Assembly (NCBI RefSeq): GCF_013401995.1
Contig: NZ_JACBJI010000004.1
Coordinates: 62,001 to 126,000 of the forward strand
DNA from: Flavobacterium agri
GTDB lineage: Bacteria; Bacteroidota; Bacteroidia; Flavobacteriales; Flavobacteriaceae
Direction of reading: 5' to 3'
DNA length: 64,000 bases
Shown: piece after piece, positions 25,647-36,064 of the stretch
How positions within the stretch are numbered: the stretch's first letter is position 1
How the letters are laid out: each line of letters opens with the position of its first letter
Notes under the pieces: model-generated
Told to the model about the DNA's origin: nothing
The model's database searches: none
Seen by the model: the letters and a program-made list of their open reading frames with translations, nothing else
Program-made: the position numbers and the translations under genes

Positions 25647-28600
25647 ATGTCCGAAATATCTTTCTCCATTTACGACGCATCCGCAGGTTCGGGTAAAACC
25701 TACACGCTCGTAAAAGAGTACCTCAAGATCATACTGCGTTCGCAAAGATCGGACGCATACCGAAACATTCTCGCGATCACGTTTACGAACAAAGCGGTGC
25801 ACGAAATGAAAAGCCGCATCGTGTCGAGCCTTTCCGAATTCGCTGCCGACGAGCCTTCAGACAAGGCCGAAAACCTCATGCGCGACCTTTCGGGAGAACT
25901 CAGGATGTCGTTGCCCGAAATCAAACAGAAAGCCAAGCAGATCATCCGCCACATCATCCACAATTACGCGGCTTTCGATATTTCGACGATCGACAAGTTC
26001 ACGCACCGCGTCATCCGTGCGTTTGCGCGCGATTTGAATTTGCCGATGACGTTCGAAGTTTCGCTCGATACCGAAAATCTGCTCCAGGAAGCCGTCGACG
26101 CACTTATCGCCCAAGCAGGTGAAGACGAGACGCTCACGAAACTGCTCGTCGATTTCGCGATGGAAAAGACCGACGACGACAAATCCTGGGACGTTTCACG
26201 CGAAATCATGGAAACCGGACGTTTGGCGCTCAACGAGAATCATCGCGGCGAAATCGCGCATTTGAGCCAAAAGTCGATTCCCGAGTTCATGATGCTCAAG
26301 GAAAAACTCGGTAAACTCAGCGACGAGCTCGAAGCGCAGAACAAGCTTCTGGCCCAAACTATATTGCAAAATTTCGACAATAATGCAGTCGATCGCGCAT
26401 CATTTTCCGCGGGACATTTTCCGAAGCACTTACAAGGAATCGCAGAAGGCAAATTCAATCCGAACAATAAAACCTATCACGAACTCGACGACATCCGGAT
26501 CAATAAAACGGCCAAAGACCGCAACATAATAGAAAGCTTGTTGCCCGATGTGCTCGCGACTTTATCTGCGATTTATGCCAACTTCGGCAAACGCAATATG
26601 TATCTGGCGTTTCTCAAGAACATCACGCCTTTGTCGTTGCTCAATACGGTCAACAACGAGATCGAGCGCATCCAAAAAGAACAGAATATCCTGTCGATTT
26701 CGGAATTCAACGCGATCATCCACCGCGAAATCCAAAACCAGCCCGCGCCGTTTATTTACGAACGCCTCGGCGAGCGTTATCGCAATTATTTCATAGACGA
26801 ATTCCAGGACACAAGCGAAATGCAATGGCAGAACCTCGTTCCGCTTATCGGGAATGCCGTTTCGGGACAGGACGAATTGGGTCAAATCGGTACGTTGATG
26901 ATTGTCGGCGATCCCAAACAATCCATTTATCGCTGGCGCGGCGGAAAAGCCGAACAGTTCATCGCATTGGGCAAGGAAGAAAACCGCGAACCGTTTCCCA
27001 ATGTCGCCAAAAAGTTGTTCAAACTCGATACGAATTGGCGCAGTTATTCTGAAGTGGTCCATTTCAACAACGATTTCTTCGAGTTCGTCTCGAGCGAATT
27101 CGAGCATGGCGATTACAAAGATTTGTACGAAAAGCAAAGCCGTCAGGAAACCACGGCGAAACAAGGCGGTTATGTGAACATCCGTTTCGTGCAGCCCAAC
27201 GATGAAGACGAAGACGTGACGACCGAAAAAGACGAACTTCACCTTCAGGCTACTTTAAAAACGATCAACGAAGTCATCGGGCTCGGTTTCCGCTACAGCG
27301 AAATCGCGATATTGACCAGAAAACGCGACAAGGGTATTCTGGTCGCGAATTACCTTACCCAAAACGAGATTCCGTTGCTTTCGTCGGAGACGTTGCAGAT
27401 CGCGACCTCGACCGAAGTGCGTTTCATCGTCAACCTGCTGCGTTATCTCAAGAACGCTAACGACGCCGAGGCCAAGGCGATGTTCCTGCAATATATCGGC
27501 AAGCATTTGCAGCAGAGAATGCCGTTGCACGATTTTATCGCCCAGGGCATGTCGCATCACGAAGAGAAGGCATTTGCCGATTGGTTGGCTTCTTTCGATT
27601 TCGAGATGTCGTTCGCCGATATCCGAAAGAAGTCGCTTTATGAGGCCGTCGAACGCATCGCCTCGACGTTTATCGTCGAACACAACGCCTATGTGCAATA
27701 TTTCCTCGACATCGTCTTGGAGCGCGATGTGCGCAACCAGGCCGGAATTGCCGATTTTTTGGTGTTTTGGGATTCGAATTCCGACAAGTTCAGCATTCCG
27801 TCGCCCGAAGGAAAGGACGCGGTCAAGATCATGACGATCCACAAATCGAAAGGACTCGAATTCCCGGTCGTCATCATGCCTTTTGCCGAAGAGGATTACA
27901 ATCGGAAACCGCGCGAAAAAATCTGGATTCCGGGCGAAGACGAGGAATTGGATTTGCCCAAGGTTTTGGTGGACAGCAACAGTTCGGTCGAAGGTTTCGG
28001 GGAAGCCGCCGCATTGGTCTACAACCAGAAAAAGCAGGAAGAATTGCTCGATAACATCAATGTTTTGTATGTCGCCTTGACAAGGGCCGAAGAACAGCTG
28101 TATGTGATTTCGGGCATGAACCTCGATAAAAACGGTACAGCCAAACGCAATAACATGTCTACTTTTTTCATCGATTTCCTTTTGGAAAAAGGGCTGTTTG
28201 ACGCCGAAAAATTCGACTACGGCTTCGGGAACAGAAAAAAACTTTCCCAAGTAAAGCAATCGCTACAAGAGCCTTTTTATATCAAACCGGTAGAAGAGCC
28301 GCTCGATACGGCCAACATCAAGATTGCACAACGCGAGTCGCTTATGTGGGGTTCGAAACAGCTCGAGGCGATCGAGTATGGGAATACAATACACGAAATC
28401 CTCGCCTCGGTCGCATATGCAGATGATATCGACCTGGCGTTGATAAAAGCGGTCGAAAACGGACTGATTTCGCAACTGCAACTGCCGGAAGTCGGACAGA
28501 CCTTAAAAAACATCGTCGAACATCAAGAATTGGCCGATTACTTCGCGGTCGGCAACGTGGTTTTGAACGAGCAGGCGATCATCCGCACACAACCCGGATT

Positions 28601-28793
28601 GATCAAGCCTGATCGCATGGTACTGACTCCCGACAGGCAGGTTTATCTGCTTGATTACAAGACCGGAAACCCGAATCCGAAATACGAAAAACAGCTCGAA
28701 AATTACGCCCACGCCATAGAAAGCATGGGATTCCGCGTCACCAAAAAAGCGTTGGTGTTCACGGGAGAGCCTTTAAATGTGATACATTTGTAA
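25647..28793 (+). CDS. addA: AddA/RecB-like helicase-nuclease (UvrD family)
   Basis: A 1048-residue protein. Walker A is [14 protein letters not shown] at the N-terminus; motif II is [14 protein letters not shown]; motif III is [14 protein letters not shown]; a later UvrD motif is [18 protein letters not shown]. The C-terminal PD-(D/E)XK nuclease has [19 protein letters not shown]. With AddB it processes broken DNA ends for RecA-dependent repair. The ATG at 25647 is preferred: the frame is open upstream to 25479 but passes through the inverted repeat and gives no family similarity. AddB is encoded 2.8 kb downstream, separated by kbl and ompA. Confidence 0.92.
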   Translation: MSEISFSIYDASAGSGKTYTLVKEYLKIILRSQRSDAYRNILAITFTNKAVHEMKSRIVSSLSEFAADEPSDKAENLMRDLSGELRMSLPEIKQKAKQIIRHIIHNYAAFDISTIDKFTHRVIRAFARDLNLPMTFEVSLDTENLLQEAVDALIAQAGEDETLTKLLVDFAMEKTDDDKSWDVSREIMETGRLALNENHRGEIAHLSQKSIPEFMMLKEKLGKLSDELEAQNKLLAQTILQNFDNNAVDRASFSAGHFPKHLQGIAEGKFNPNNKTYHELDDIRINKTAKDRNIIESLLPDVLATLSAIYANFGKRNMYLAFLKNITPLSLLNTVNNEIERIQKEQNILSISEFNAIIHREIQNQPAPFIYERLGERYRNYFIDEFQDTSEMQWQNLVPLIGNAVSGQDELGQIGTLMIVGDPKQSIYRWRGGKAEQFIALGKEENREPFPNVAKKLFKLDTNWRSYSEVVHFNNDFFEFVSSEFEHGDYKDLYEKQSRQETTAKQGGYVNIRFVQPNDEDEDVTTEKDELHLQATLKTINEVIGLGFRYSEIAILTRKRDKGILVANYLTQNEIPLLSSETLQIATSTEVRFIVNLLRYLKNANDAEAKAMFLQYIGKHLQQRMPLHDFIAQGMSHHEEKAFADWLASFDFEMSFADIRKKSLYEAVERIASTFIVEHNAYVQYFLDIVLERDVRNQAGIADFLVFWDSNSDKFSIPSPEGKDAVKIMTIHKSKGLEFPVVIMPFAEEDYNRKPREKIWIPGEDEELDLPKVLVDSNSSVEGFGEAAALVYNQKKQEELLDNINVLYVALTRAEEQLYVISGMNLDKNGTAKRNNMSTFFIDFLLEKGLFDAEKFDYGFGNRKKLSQVKQSLQEPFYIKPVEEPLDTANIKIAQRESLMWGSKQLEAIEYGNTIHEILASVAYADDIDLALIKAVENGLISQLQLPEVGQTLKNIVEHQELADYFAVGNVVLNEQAIIRTQPGLIKPDRMVLTPDRQVYLLDYKTGNPNPKYEKQLENYAHAIESMGFRVTKKALVFTGEPLNVIHL

Positions 28794-28824
28794 GCAAACG
28801 ACAACTAGCAAAACAACAACCTTT

Positions 28825-30015
28825 ATGTACGGCAGAATACAACAACACTTACAGCAGGAACTGCAAACCATCGAAGAAAACGGATTGTTCAAGAAAGAGC
28901 GTGTGATCACGTCTCCACAAGGAGCCGAGATTACCGTAAACGGCGAAACCGTGCTCAATTTCTGCGCGAACAATTATTTGGGATTGTCCTCGCATCCCGA
29001 AGTGATCCAGGCCGCGAAAGACACGCTCGATTCGCATGGTTTCGGGATGTCGTCGGTGCGCTTCATCTGCGGCACGCAAGACATCCACAAAACACTAGAA
29101 AAGACCATCGCCGATTTTTACGGAACCGAAGACACGATCCTTTACGCTGCGGCATTCGATGCGAACGGAGGTGTTTTCGAACCGCTTTTGGGCGAACAGG
29201 ACGCCATTATTTCAGACAGTTTGAACCACGCTTCGATCATAGACGGCGTGCGTCTTTGTAAGGCGATGCGCTACCGTTACGAAAACAGCGACATGGCCGA
29301 TCTGGAACAACAGCTCATCAAAGCCAACGAAGCCGGAGCGCGTTTCAAGCTCATCGTCACCGACGGTGTGTTCTCTATGGACGGACTCGTTGCGCCGCTC
29401 GACAAAATCTGCGACCTCGCCGATAAGTACGACGCGATGGTCATGATTGACGAATGCCACGCGGCAGGTTTTATCGGCGCTACGGGCAAAGGAACTCCTG
29501 AGGCCAAAGGTGTTTTGGGTCGCATCGACATCATCACCGGAACGCTTGGGAAAGCGCTCGGAGGCGCAATGGGCGGCTATACGACAGGAAAGAAAGAAAT
29601 CATTGAATTGCTGCGTCAACGCTCGCGTCCGTATTTGTTTTCGAATTCGCTTGCGCCGGCAATCGTCGGAGCTTCGATAAAAGTGTTCGAACTACTCAAG
29701 AAAGACACCTCGCTTAGGGATAAACTCGAGTGGAACACCAATTATTTCAAGGCCGGAATGAAGGCTGCCGGTTTCGATATAATCGATGGCGATTCTGCTA
29801 TCGTACCGGTCATGTTATACGATGCAAAACTATCCCAAAACATGGCCGACGAACTGCTAAAAAAGGGCATTTATGTGATCGGATTTTTCTTTCCGGTGGT
29901 TCCAAAAGGCAAGGCAAGAATTCGCGTCCAATTGTCGGCAGCCCACGAACAACGCCACTTGGACAAGGCGATAGCGGCCTTCACAGAGGTCGGAAAAATG
30001 TTAAATGTTATCTGA
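28825..30015 (+). CDS. kbl: Glycine C-acetyltransferase (2-amino-3-ketobutyrate CoA ligase)
   Basis: A 396-residue PLP enzyme of the alpha-oxoamine synthase family. The PLP lysine is in [17 protein letters not shown], and [19 protein letters not shown] carries the conserved aspartate and histidine. It cleaves 2-amino-3-ketobutyrate with CoA to glycine and acetyl-CoA in threonine breakdown. 5-aminolevulinate synthase and BioF share the fold, but the N-terminus ([23 protein letters not shown]) and [13 protein letters not shown] fit Kbl. It starts 31 nt after addA. No threonine dehydrogenase gene is adjacent. Confidence 0.95.
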   Translation: MYGRIQQHLQQELQTIEENGLFKKERVITSPQGAEITVNGETVLNFCANNYLGLSSHPEVIQAAKDTLDSHGFGMSSVRFICGTQDIHKTLEKTIADFYGTEDTILYAAAFDANGGVFEPLLGEQDAIISDSLNHASIIDGVRLCKAMRYRYENSDMADLEQQLIKANEAGARFKLIVTDGVFSMDGLVAPLDKICDLADKYDAMVMIDECHAAGFIGATGKGTPEAKGVLGRIDIITGTLGKALGGAMGGYTTGKKEIIELLRQRSRPYLFSNSLAPAIVGASIKVFELLKKDTSLRDKLEWNTNYFKAGMKAAGFDIIDGDSAIVPVMLYDAKLSQNMADELLKKGIYVIGFFFPVVPKGKARIRVQLSAAHEQRHLDKAIAAFTEVGKMLNVI

Positions 30016-30056
30016 CAGAGGAATCTTAACAATATGTTATTTTTTTAACATTTGTC

Positions 30057-30087
30057 TTTGCGGTTAAAAAAAGTACGTTTACATTTG
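30057..30087 (+). promoter_or_regulatory. ompA promoter
   Basis: TTTG (30057-30060), a 19-nt spacer and TACATTTG (30080-30087), 36 nt before the ATG at 30124. Good match to the TTTG-N17-23-TAnnTTTG pattern, as expected for a highly expressed gene. Confidence 0.75.
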
Positions 30088-30123
30088 TTCTAATAACTTT
30101 TGTAACTAAAAATGAAATCTAGT

Positions 30124-31530
30124 ATGAAACATCTTAACAAAGTTTTTGCCGCGGCAGCTTTGTTGTTGGGCTTGGGCGCTAACGCTCAGGACAGCGACAA
30201 TCCGTGGGCAGTATCGTTCGGTGCGAACGCGGTTGACACGCGTTTCAGCGCTGCCTCTAAGTTGGAAGACCAATTCTCCGAGTACTTTAACGCTAAAGAT
30301 AACTGGAACATCATTCCATCTGTATCTTACCTTAACATCACAAGACACGTAGGTAGTGGTTTCACGTTTGGTGTGACCGGATCTATCAACAAAATTGACA
30401 AATTCGTAAGCAAAAGAGGCGAAGGCCCTACAGGAATCGATGACTACGAAGTATCTAACCCTGGCGACCTTAAGTATTACGCTGTTGACGGTCAGTTGAC
30501 TTACCGTTTCGGACAAATGCTTAAATCTAAGTGGTTTGATCCTTTCGCTCACGTAGGTGGTGGTTACACTTGGCTAGGTGACGAAAGCAACGGAACAGTT
30601 AACGGTGGTCTTGGTATCACTTTCTGGATCGTTGAGCAAGTTGGTTTGACTTTCCAATCTACTTACAAGCACTCTTTCGAGGACGACAGAAACGTATTCC
30701 CTTCTCACATGCAGCACTTTGCTGGTCTTACTTTCAAATTCGGAGGTAAAGACACAGACGGTGACGGAATCTACGACAAAGACGACGCTTGTCCAGAGCA
30801 AGCTGGTTTGAAAGAATTCCAAGGATGTCCTGATACAGACGCAGATGGAATTCCTGACAAAGACGACGCATGTCCAGAGCAAGCTGGTCCGAAAGAATTC
30901 AACGGATGTCCTGATACAGACGGTGACGGAATCGCTGACAAAGACGATGCTTGTCCAGATGTACCTGGTTTGAAACAATTCAACGGATGTCCTGATACAG
31001 ACGGTGACGGTGTTACCGACAAACAAGACAAATGTCCAGATGTTAAAGGTCCTAAAGAAAACGGTGGTTGTCCTTGGCCAGATACAGACGGAGACGGAGT
31101 TCTTGACAAAGATGACAAATGTCCTACTGTAAAAGGAACTGCTGCTAACTTCGGATGCCCAGAAATCTCTGAAGAGCAAATCAAGAAATTGAACGAGTAC
31201 GCTAGAACGATCTTGTTCAACTCTGGTAAAGCTACTTTCAAAGAACAAACCTATGCTGTCCTTGACAACATGGTAACGATCTTGAAAGAGTACCCAGGAT
31301 CTAAATTCATGATCGAAGGTCACACCGATAGCGACGGAAGCAACGCTTTGAACCAGACATTGTCTGAAAACCGCGCTGCCGCTGTTAGAACGTACTTGCA
31401 AGAGCACGGAATCGATGCTTCAAGATTGCAATCAGTTGGTTTCGGTGAAACTAAACCGATCGCTTCTAACAAAACAGCGAAAGGTAAAGCTCAAAACAGA
31501 AGAGTTGAAGTGAAATTGATCAAAGAATAA
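30124..31530 (+). CDS. OmpA-family outer-membrane protein with thrombospondin type 3 repeats
   Basis: A 468-residue protein with a signal peptide ending GANAQ. The N-terminal half (about 22-205) is an eight-stranded beta-barrel-like domain. Residues 210-345 carry five calcium-binding type 3 repeats of the form DTDGDGI-x-DKDDACP. Residues 350-468 form the OmpA peptidoglycan-binding domain ([29 protein letters not shown]). It anchors the outer membrane to the wall. The repeat region keeps very regular DNA (CTGATACAGACG-like blocks), which suggests recent repeat exchange. The codon use is optimised, typical of an abundant protein. An ATG at 30112 is a possible alternative start. Confidence 0.93.
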   Translation: MKHLNKVFAAAALLLGLGANAQDSDNPWAVSFGANAVDTRFSAASKLEDQFSEYFNAKDNWNIIPSVSYLNITRHVGSGFTFGVTGSINKIDKFVSKRGEGPTGIDDYEVSNPGDLKYYAVDGQLTYRFGQMLKSKWFDPFAHVGGGYTWLGDESNGTVNGGLGITFWIVEQVGLTFQSTYKHSFEDDRNVFPSHMQHFAGLTFKFGGKDTDGDGIYDKDDACPEQAGLKEFQGCPDTDADGIPDKDDACPEQAGPKEFNGCPDTDGDGIADKDDACPDVPGLKQFNGCPDTDGDGVTDKQDKCPDVKGPKENGGCPWPDTDGDGVLDKDDKCPTVKGTAANFGCPEISEEQIKKLNEYARTILFNSGKATFKEQTYAVLDNMVTILKEYPGSKFMIEGHTDSDGSNALNQTLSENRAAAVRTYLQEHGIDASRLQSVGFGETKPIASNKTAKGKAQNRRVEVKLIKE

Positions 31531-31551
31531 TTTCACCTTCTTAATACCAAG

Positions 31552-31580
31552 AACGCCTCGAGAAATCGGGGCGTTTTTTT
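31552..31580 (+). terminator. Strong terminator after ompA
   Basis: Ten-base-pair stem AACGCCTCGA / TCGGGGCGTT, GAAA tetraloop, then seven T. The T run ends only 11 nt before the addB ATG. Confidence 0.9.
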
Positions 31581-31591
31581 ATTTTTATGCG

Positions 31592-34363
31592 ATGACCGAT
31601 TTCCTTGATAAACTCGCCCAAAAAATCATAGCCAAAGGCAGCGACTCGTTAGTCAACCTCACGATTGTTTTGCCCAACAGGCGCGCGCGGATATTCCTGA
31701 TAGAAGCCATCAGGAAACAAATCCCGGGTACGGTATTTTCCCCAAGGATTACGAGTATAGAAGATTTCATTCAGGAAGTCGCTTTGGTACGGACCATCGA
31801 CAATATCGAGTTGCTGTTCGCTTTTTACGAGATTTATCTGTCGGTAACCGATAAGGAAGAGCAACAGGATTTCGAGCTCTTCGCCAACTGGGCCAAAGTA
31901 TTGCTGCAGGATTTCAACGAGATCGACCGCTATTTGCTCGATCCGTTCCAGGTCTTGAATTACCTCAAAGCCATCGAAGACATCAAGCACTGGTCGCTCG
32001 ATCTTGAAAAACGCACGCCGCTTATCGAGAATTACCTCAAATTTTGGAACAAGCTGCCCGAATACTATACGGCTTTGACCGATTATTTGAGTTCGAAAGG
32101 AGTCGGCTATCAAGGGTTCATTTACAGGGAAGCGGTAAAGAATCTCGAGCATTTTACCACGTCCAAACCCGATCAACACTACATTTTCGCCGGATTCAAC
32201 GCGCTCAATGCTGCCGAGGAAGTCATCATCCAACATCTGTTGTCGCTTGCGATGGCCGAAGTGTATTGGGATATCGATTCGGTTTTCCTAAAGGATGAAG
32301 AACACGACGCCGGACTTTTCATCAGACGTTTCAAAAACAACTGGAAATACTACAACAGCCATCCGTTCGAGTGGATTATGGACGATTTCGGACGTGAAAA
32401 AACCATTAAGGTCATCGGAACTCCCAAAACCATCGGGCAGGCCAAAATCGCCGGAAAAATCCTCGAGGAGCACATCGCAGCGAATCCCGAACAAAAACTA
32501 GACAAAACAGCTGTAGTATTGGGCGAGGAAAACCTGTTGGTGCCTTTGTTGTACGGATTGCCGTCGACCGTCGGGGCGCTCAACATTACGATGGGTTATT
32601 CGGCGAGAAACAATCCGGCGCAAATCCTCGTGGCCAAGCTTTTTAAGTTGCACGTGAATGCCAAATCGCGCCACGAAACGAACTATGTGTTTTATTACAA
32701 AGACGTGCTCGACATCCTTACGCATCCATTGATAGAACCTTATGCGAATGCGCGAGAGACCGTGAACCTGATCAACCGAAACAACTATTCGTTCATCACG
32801 CAGGCGAGGCTTCTCGAAAGGTCTGGAGAAACTTCCGATTTGTTCCGGCTGCTGTTCACCAAATGGGATCAAGGCCCGTTACAGGCGTTGCTCCAGATTT
32901 CGGACATCCTTCTGATAATCAAGACGCGTCTCGGCAACGACAACCAGCAGGAAAAGATCGCAAAAGCCTTCCTGTATTCGGTTTTTAAGGTCATCAACAA
33001 GCTGATTTCTTACTTTTCGAAAGATTCCGTGACCGATTCGATAGAAACGCTACAGGCCATCTATAAACAAGTCATCGACCTGGCCGAAGTCTCGTTCGAA
33101 GGCGAACCGCTCGAAGGCCTACAGATCATGGGCGTACTCGAAAGCCGCGTACTCGATTTTGACACCGTCATCGTCACTTCGATGAACGAAGGCAACTTTC
33201 CGGCGGGTAAATCGTCGAATTCATTCATCCCGTACGATGTGAAACGCGAGTTCGGATTGCCTACGTTCAAAGAAAAGGACGCGATTTATACGTATCACTT
33301 CTACCATTTGCTGCAACGCGCCAAGACCGTTTATTTGCTTTACAACACCGAAAGCGAAGGCCTGGATGCTGGCGAACGCAGCCGTTTCATTACGCAACTC
33401 GAGGTTGAAAAGCAGCCCAAGCACCATCTTTCGTTCGAAATCAGGAATGCCGAAGTGCCGCTTATCGCTTACGAACCCATCGAAATCCCGAAATCGCCGC
33501 TTGTGATGGATCGCCTCAAGGAAATCGCCGACAAAGGATTTTCGCCTTCGTCGCTTACGAGTTACATCCGCAATCCCGCCGATTTCTACTTCAAACGGAT
33601 TTTGCGCATCAGCGAGATCGATGAGGTCGAGGAAACCATCGCTTTGAACACGCTCGGAACGATCATCCACGCCACACTCGAGAATCTGTATCGTCCGCTG
33701 ATCGGCAAATTTTTATTGGAACAGGACATCGACAATTGTTTCAAATCGCTTGACGCCGAAGTCATGAAACAGTTCAAGGAAGTCTACAAGGAAGGCGATA
33801 TCAAGAAAGGGCGCAACCTGCTCGCTTTCGAGGTAGCCAAACGAAATGTCGCGAACTTCCTGCGTTTGGAACGGGACGACATCAGGAACGGCGACGCGAT
33901 TTCGATCATCGCGCTCGAACACACGTACGAACGTTGGCTCGAACATTCGAAATTGCCGTATCCGGTGCTGATAAAAGGTAATGTCGACAGGGTCGAGATG
34001 CGAAACGGCAAGATCAGGATCGTCGATTACAAAACCGGAAAAGTCGAGGCGCGCGAGGTCAAACTTAAAGATTGGGACGGTTTGATTACCGAAGTCAAAA
34101 CCGATAAAATCATTCAGGTTTTAGCCTACGCGTTCATGATTTCGGACGAAGATTTCATACAAGGACGCGACATCGAAGCAGGCATCATTTCGTTCAAGAA
34201 CCTCAAGAACGGATTTTTGCCGTTTGAATTCCAGGGCGAGGACAAAGTCGCGGTTTCTATCGTAAACGAACAGATTTTCTCGGACTACACCGAGCAACTC
34301 GCAAGTTTGTTATCTGAAATTCTCGATCCCGAAACGGCATTTGTCGAAAGGATCAACCGATAA
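31592..34363 (+). CDS. addB: AddB-like nuclease/inactivated helicase subunit
   Basis: A 923-residue protein. The N-terminus (LTIVLPNRRARIFLIEAIRKQ) is the AddB-type nucleotide-binding-like start without a functional Walker A lysine motif. The C-terminus has the PD-(D/E)XK nuclease: FSPSSLTSYIRNPADFYFKR, then DRVEMRNGKIRIVDYKTGKVEA. It lacks the Cys residues of an iron-sulfur cluster found in some AddB proteins. The partner of the AddA protein encoded at 25647. The start lies 11 nt behind the ompA terminator, so read-through or a very short leader must supply its mRNA. Confidence 0.85.
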   Translation: MTDFLDKLAQKIIAKGSDSLVNLTIVLPNRRARIFLIEAIRKQIPGTVFSPRITSIEDFIQEVALVRTIDNIELLFAFYEIYLSVTDKEEQQDFELFANWAKVLLQDFNEIDRYLLDPFQVLNYLKAIEDIKHWSLDLEKRTPLIENYLKFWNKLPEYYTALTDYLSSKGVGYQGFIYREAVKNLEHFTTSKPDQHYIFAGFNALNAAEEVIIQHLLSLAMAEVYWDIDSVFLKDEEHDAGLFIRRFKNNWKYYNSHPFEWIMDDFGREKTIKVIGTPKTIGQAKIAGKILEEHIAANPEQKLDKTAVVLGEENLLVPLLYGLPSTVGALNITMGYSARNNPAQILVAKLFKLHVNAKSRHETNYVFYYKDVLDILTHPLIEPYANARETVNLINRNNYSFITQARLLERSGETSDLFRLLFTKWDQGPLQALLQISDILLIIKTRLGNDNQQEKIAKAFLYSVFKVINKLISYFSKDSVTDSIETLQAIYKQVIDLAEVSFEGEPLEGLQIMGVLESRVLDFDTVIVTSMNEGNFPAGKSSNSFIPYDVKREFGLPTFKEKDAIYTYHFYHLLQRAKTVYLLYNTESEGLDAGERSRFITQLEVEKQPKHHLSFEIRNAEVPLIAYEPIEIPKSPLVMDRLKEIADKGFSPSSLTSYIRNPADFYFKRILRISEIDEVEETIALNTLGTIIHATLENLYRPLIGKFLLEQDIDNCFKSLDAEVMKQFKEVYKEGDIKKGRNLLAFEVAKRNVANFLRLERDDIRNGDAISIIALEHTYERWLEHSKLPYPVLIKGNVDRVEMRNGKIRIVDYKTGKVEAREVKLKDWDGLITEVKTDKIIQVLAYAFMISDEDFIQGRDIEAGIISFKNLKNGFLPFEFQGEDKVAVSIVNEQIFSDYTEQLASLLSEILDPETAFVERINR

Positions 34364-34378
34364 GCGTCTTGCTAAATA

Positions 34379-35170
34379 TCAGATTTCCTTTAAAAACGAC
34401 TGCAATTCCTTAAGAAGTCCGTCTTTGTTTTCGATGGTCGACATGTGCCCGTCGTTGAACGTCACGAGCTTGACCGACGTGTTTTCGATTTGGTCGATGT
34501 TCTCGTCGTAATTCAATACTGGATCGGCTTTTCCCAAAACGAGCAATATCGGATAAGGCGCAAAATGCAGCAAAACTTCCCTATCCTTGCGGATTTTCAT
34601 ACCTTCGAGCGAGGCCACGATGCCTTGCAAAGGCGTTTTGAGCGCTTCCTGTTTCACGTTTTCAATCTCGGCAGACAAGCGTTCGCGATTGTTTTCGCTG
34701 AACAAATTCCCTACCGATAGGCGCACGAACGACGTATAGTCTTTCTTCACGGCCTTTATCGCGCGATCGCGGTTGAGCTTGCGTTCGTCGCTGTCGGCGC
34801 GCGAGGTCGAATTAATCAGCGCTATGCCTTTGACCATGTCGGGATACAATTCGGCGAAAGCCAAGGCCACATAACCGCCCATGGAATGCCCGGCGAGCAC
34901 GACTTTGCGGATGTTGAGTTCCGACAAGACCGTATGCACCAAATCGGCGTTGTCTTCCATGGTTTGCACGTATCCGACGGGTCCGGTTTGTCCGTGTCCG
35001 AGCAGATCGATGGTGATGATGCGGTGTTTTTTGGACAATTCGGGCACGAAATCGTCCCACATTTTGGCGTTTTCAAGAAAGCCGTGCAGCAAAACGACGG
35101 CCGTTCCCTTGCCTGTGTCAGAATAGTTTACAGAAGTGTTTTTGTAGGTTACGAGCTTTTGGGAAGTCAT
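34379..35170 (-). CDS. Alpha/beta-fold hydrolase
   Basis: A 263-residue cytoplasmic hydrolase without signal peptide. The nucleophile elbow is LAGHSMGGYVALA and the oxyanion region VVLLHGFLENAKMWDDFV; the acid is in VLGKADPVLNYD and the His in FNDGHMSTIENKD. The pattern is that of small esterases and C-C hydrolases (BioH/MhpC type); the substrate cannot be named. Its start overlaps the end of the second hydrolase gene by 4 nt, so the two are coupled. Confidence 0.85.
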   Translation of the reverse strand: MTSQKLVTYKNTSVNYSDTGKGTAVVLLHGFLENAKMWDDFVPELSKKHRIITIDLLGHGQTGPVGYVQTMEDNADLVHTVLSELNIRKVVLAGHSMGGYVALAFAELYPDMVKGIALINSTSRADSDERKLNRDRAIKAVKKDYTSFVRLSVGNLFSENNRERLSAEIENVKQEALKTPLQGIVASLEGMKIRKDREVLLHFAPYPILLVLGKADPVLNYDENIDQIENTSVKLVTFNDGHMSTIENKDGLLKELQSFLKEI

Positions 35171-36063
35171 GATTTGAGGAAATTTCCGATTTCGGAAAAA
35201 TACACATTTTCGGCGTCAAGCCAACCGTAATGGCTGCAATTATCGAGCATCACCACACGGGAATTTTCAAATACCGAATGTGCTTTTTGCGCGAGTTTTT
35301 CGGGCACGATGTCCTGTTTGCCCTGAATGATCAGCACGGGTTTTTTGAACGATTTGAGTTGGGGCGCACAATCGAAACGGATTCGGCCCAAGTCGTTCCA
35401 GACCAAACCGAGAATCTCGCGGTTGCCTTGTGTAAGGCGTTCGGCCAAAATCGGATAGAATTTAGGATTCACCACATAAGCCGGAGCCAGAGCGCGTCCG
35501 CGACCCAATCTGGTTTTGTAGCTCGTGTCGCCTTTGTCGATCTTGGCGTTCCAATACGCCAATGAATCGCGATGCGGCTTGTCGAGTTTTTCGCGGATGA
35601 AATCGCCTTCGGCCAACAAATCGAGATCGATTCCGCCAGATGACGAAAGAATGAGTTTTTCTACGCGTTGCGGATGAAGTGACGTGTAATACGAACCCAA
35701 CATGCCGCCAAACGAATGTCCGAGTACGATCCAGCTTTCGAACCCGAGTTTTTTGCGCAATTGTTCAATGTCGTCGACCATCAAATCCATCGTGACATTT
35801 TTCGAGGTCGGATTTTTAAGCGTCGATTTTCCCGTTCCGCGCTGGTCGTAAATAATCGCGAAGTTGTGTTCACCAAGTCTTTTGGCCAACGCCTCGAATC
35901 CGTTCGAGTTCATTCCCGGGCCGCCGTTTATGATCAGCAGCGGTTTTCCTTTTCCGAACGTGCGGTAATAAATGGGCGTACCGTCGCCGCTTTGGGCGAA
36001 TCCTTCGTTTTGGGAATAGGCGATTCCCGACAAAAGCAGCAACAGTACGACCAGTTTTTTCAT
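35167..36063 (-). CDS. Exported alpha/beta hydrolase, proline iminopeptidase-like
   Basis: A 298-residue protein with a signal peptide (residues 1-17, ending GIAYSQ). The motif NGGPGMNSNGFEAL is a variant of the HGGPG motif of prolyl aminopeptidases, with Asn instead of His. The Ser is in VLGHSFGGMLGSYYTS and the His in CSHYGWLDAENV. The C-terminus ends early at about residue 298, as usual for this group. It overlaps the downstream hydrolase by 4 nt and starts 1 nt after the pepP stop; the adjacent aminopeptidase P gene suggests a role in breakdown of proline peptides, which is inference. Confidence 0.8.
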   Translation of the reverse strand: MKKLVVLLLLLSGIAYSQNEGFAQSGDGTPIYYRTFGKGKPLLIINGGPGMNSNGFEALAKRLGEHNFAIIYDQRGTGKSTLKNPTSKNVTMDLMVDDIEQLRKKLGFESWIVLGHSFGGMLGSYYTSLHPQRVEKLILSSSGGIDLDLLAEGDFIREKLDKPHRDSLAYWNAKIDKGDTSYKTRLGRGRALAPAYVVNPKFYPILAERLTQGNREILGLVWNDLGRIRFDCAPQLKSFKKPVLIIQGKQDIVPEKLAQKAHSVFENSRVVMLDNCSHYGWLDAENVYFSEIGNFLKS

Positions 36064-36064
36064 G

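Noticed and set aside
30760..31160. Tandem DNA repeats in ompA as a possible repeat array
   Set aside because: They encode thrombospondin type 3 repeats with normal spacing, so they are protein repeats and not a DNA array.
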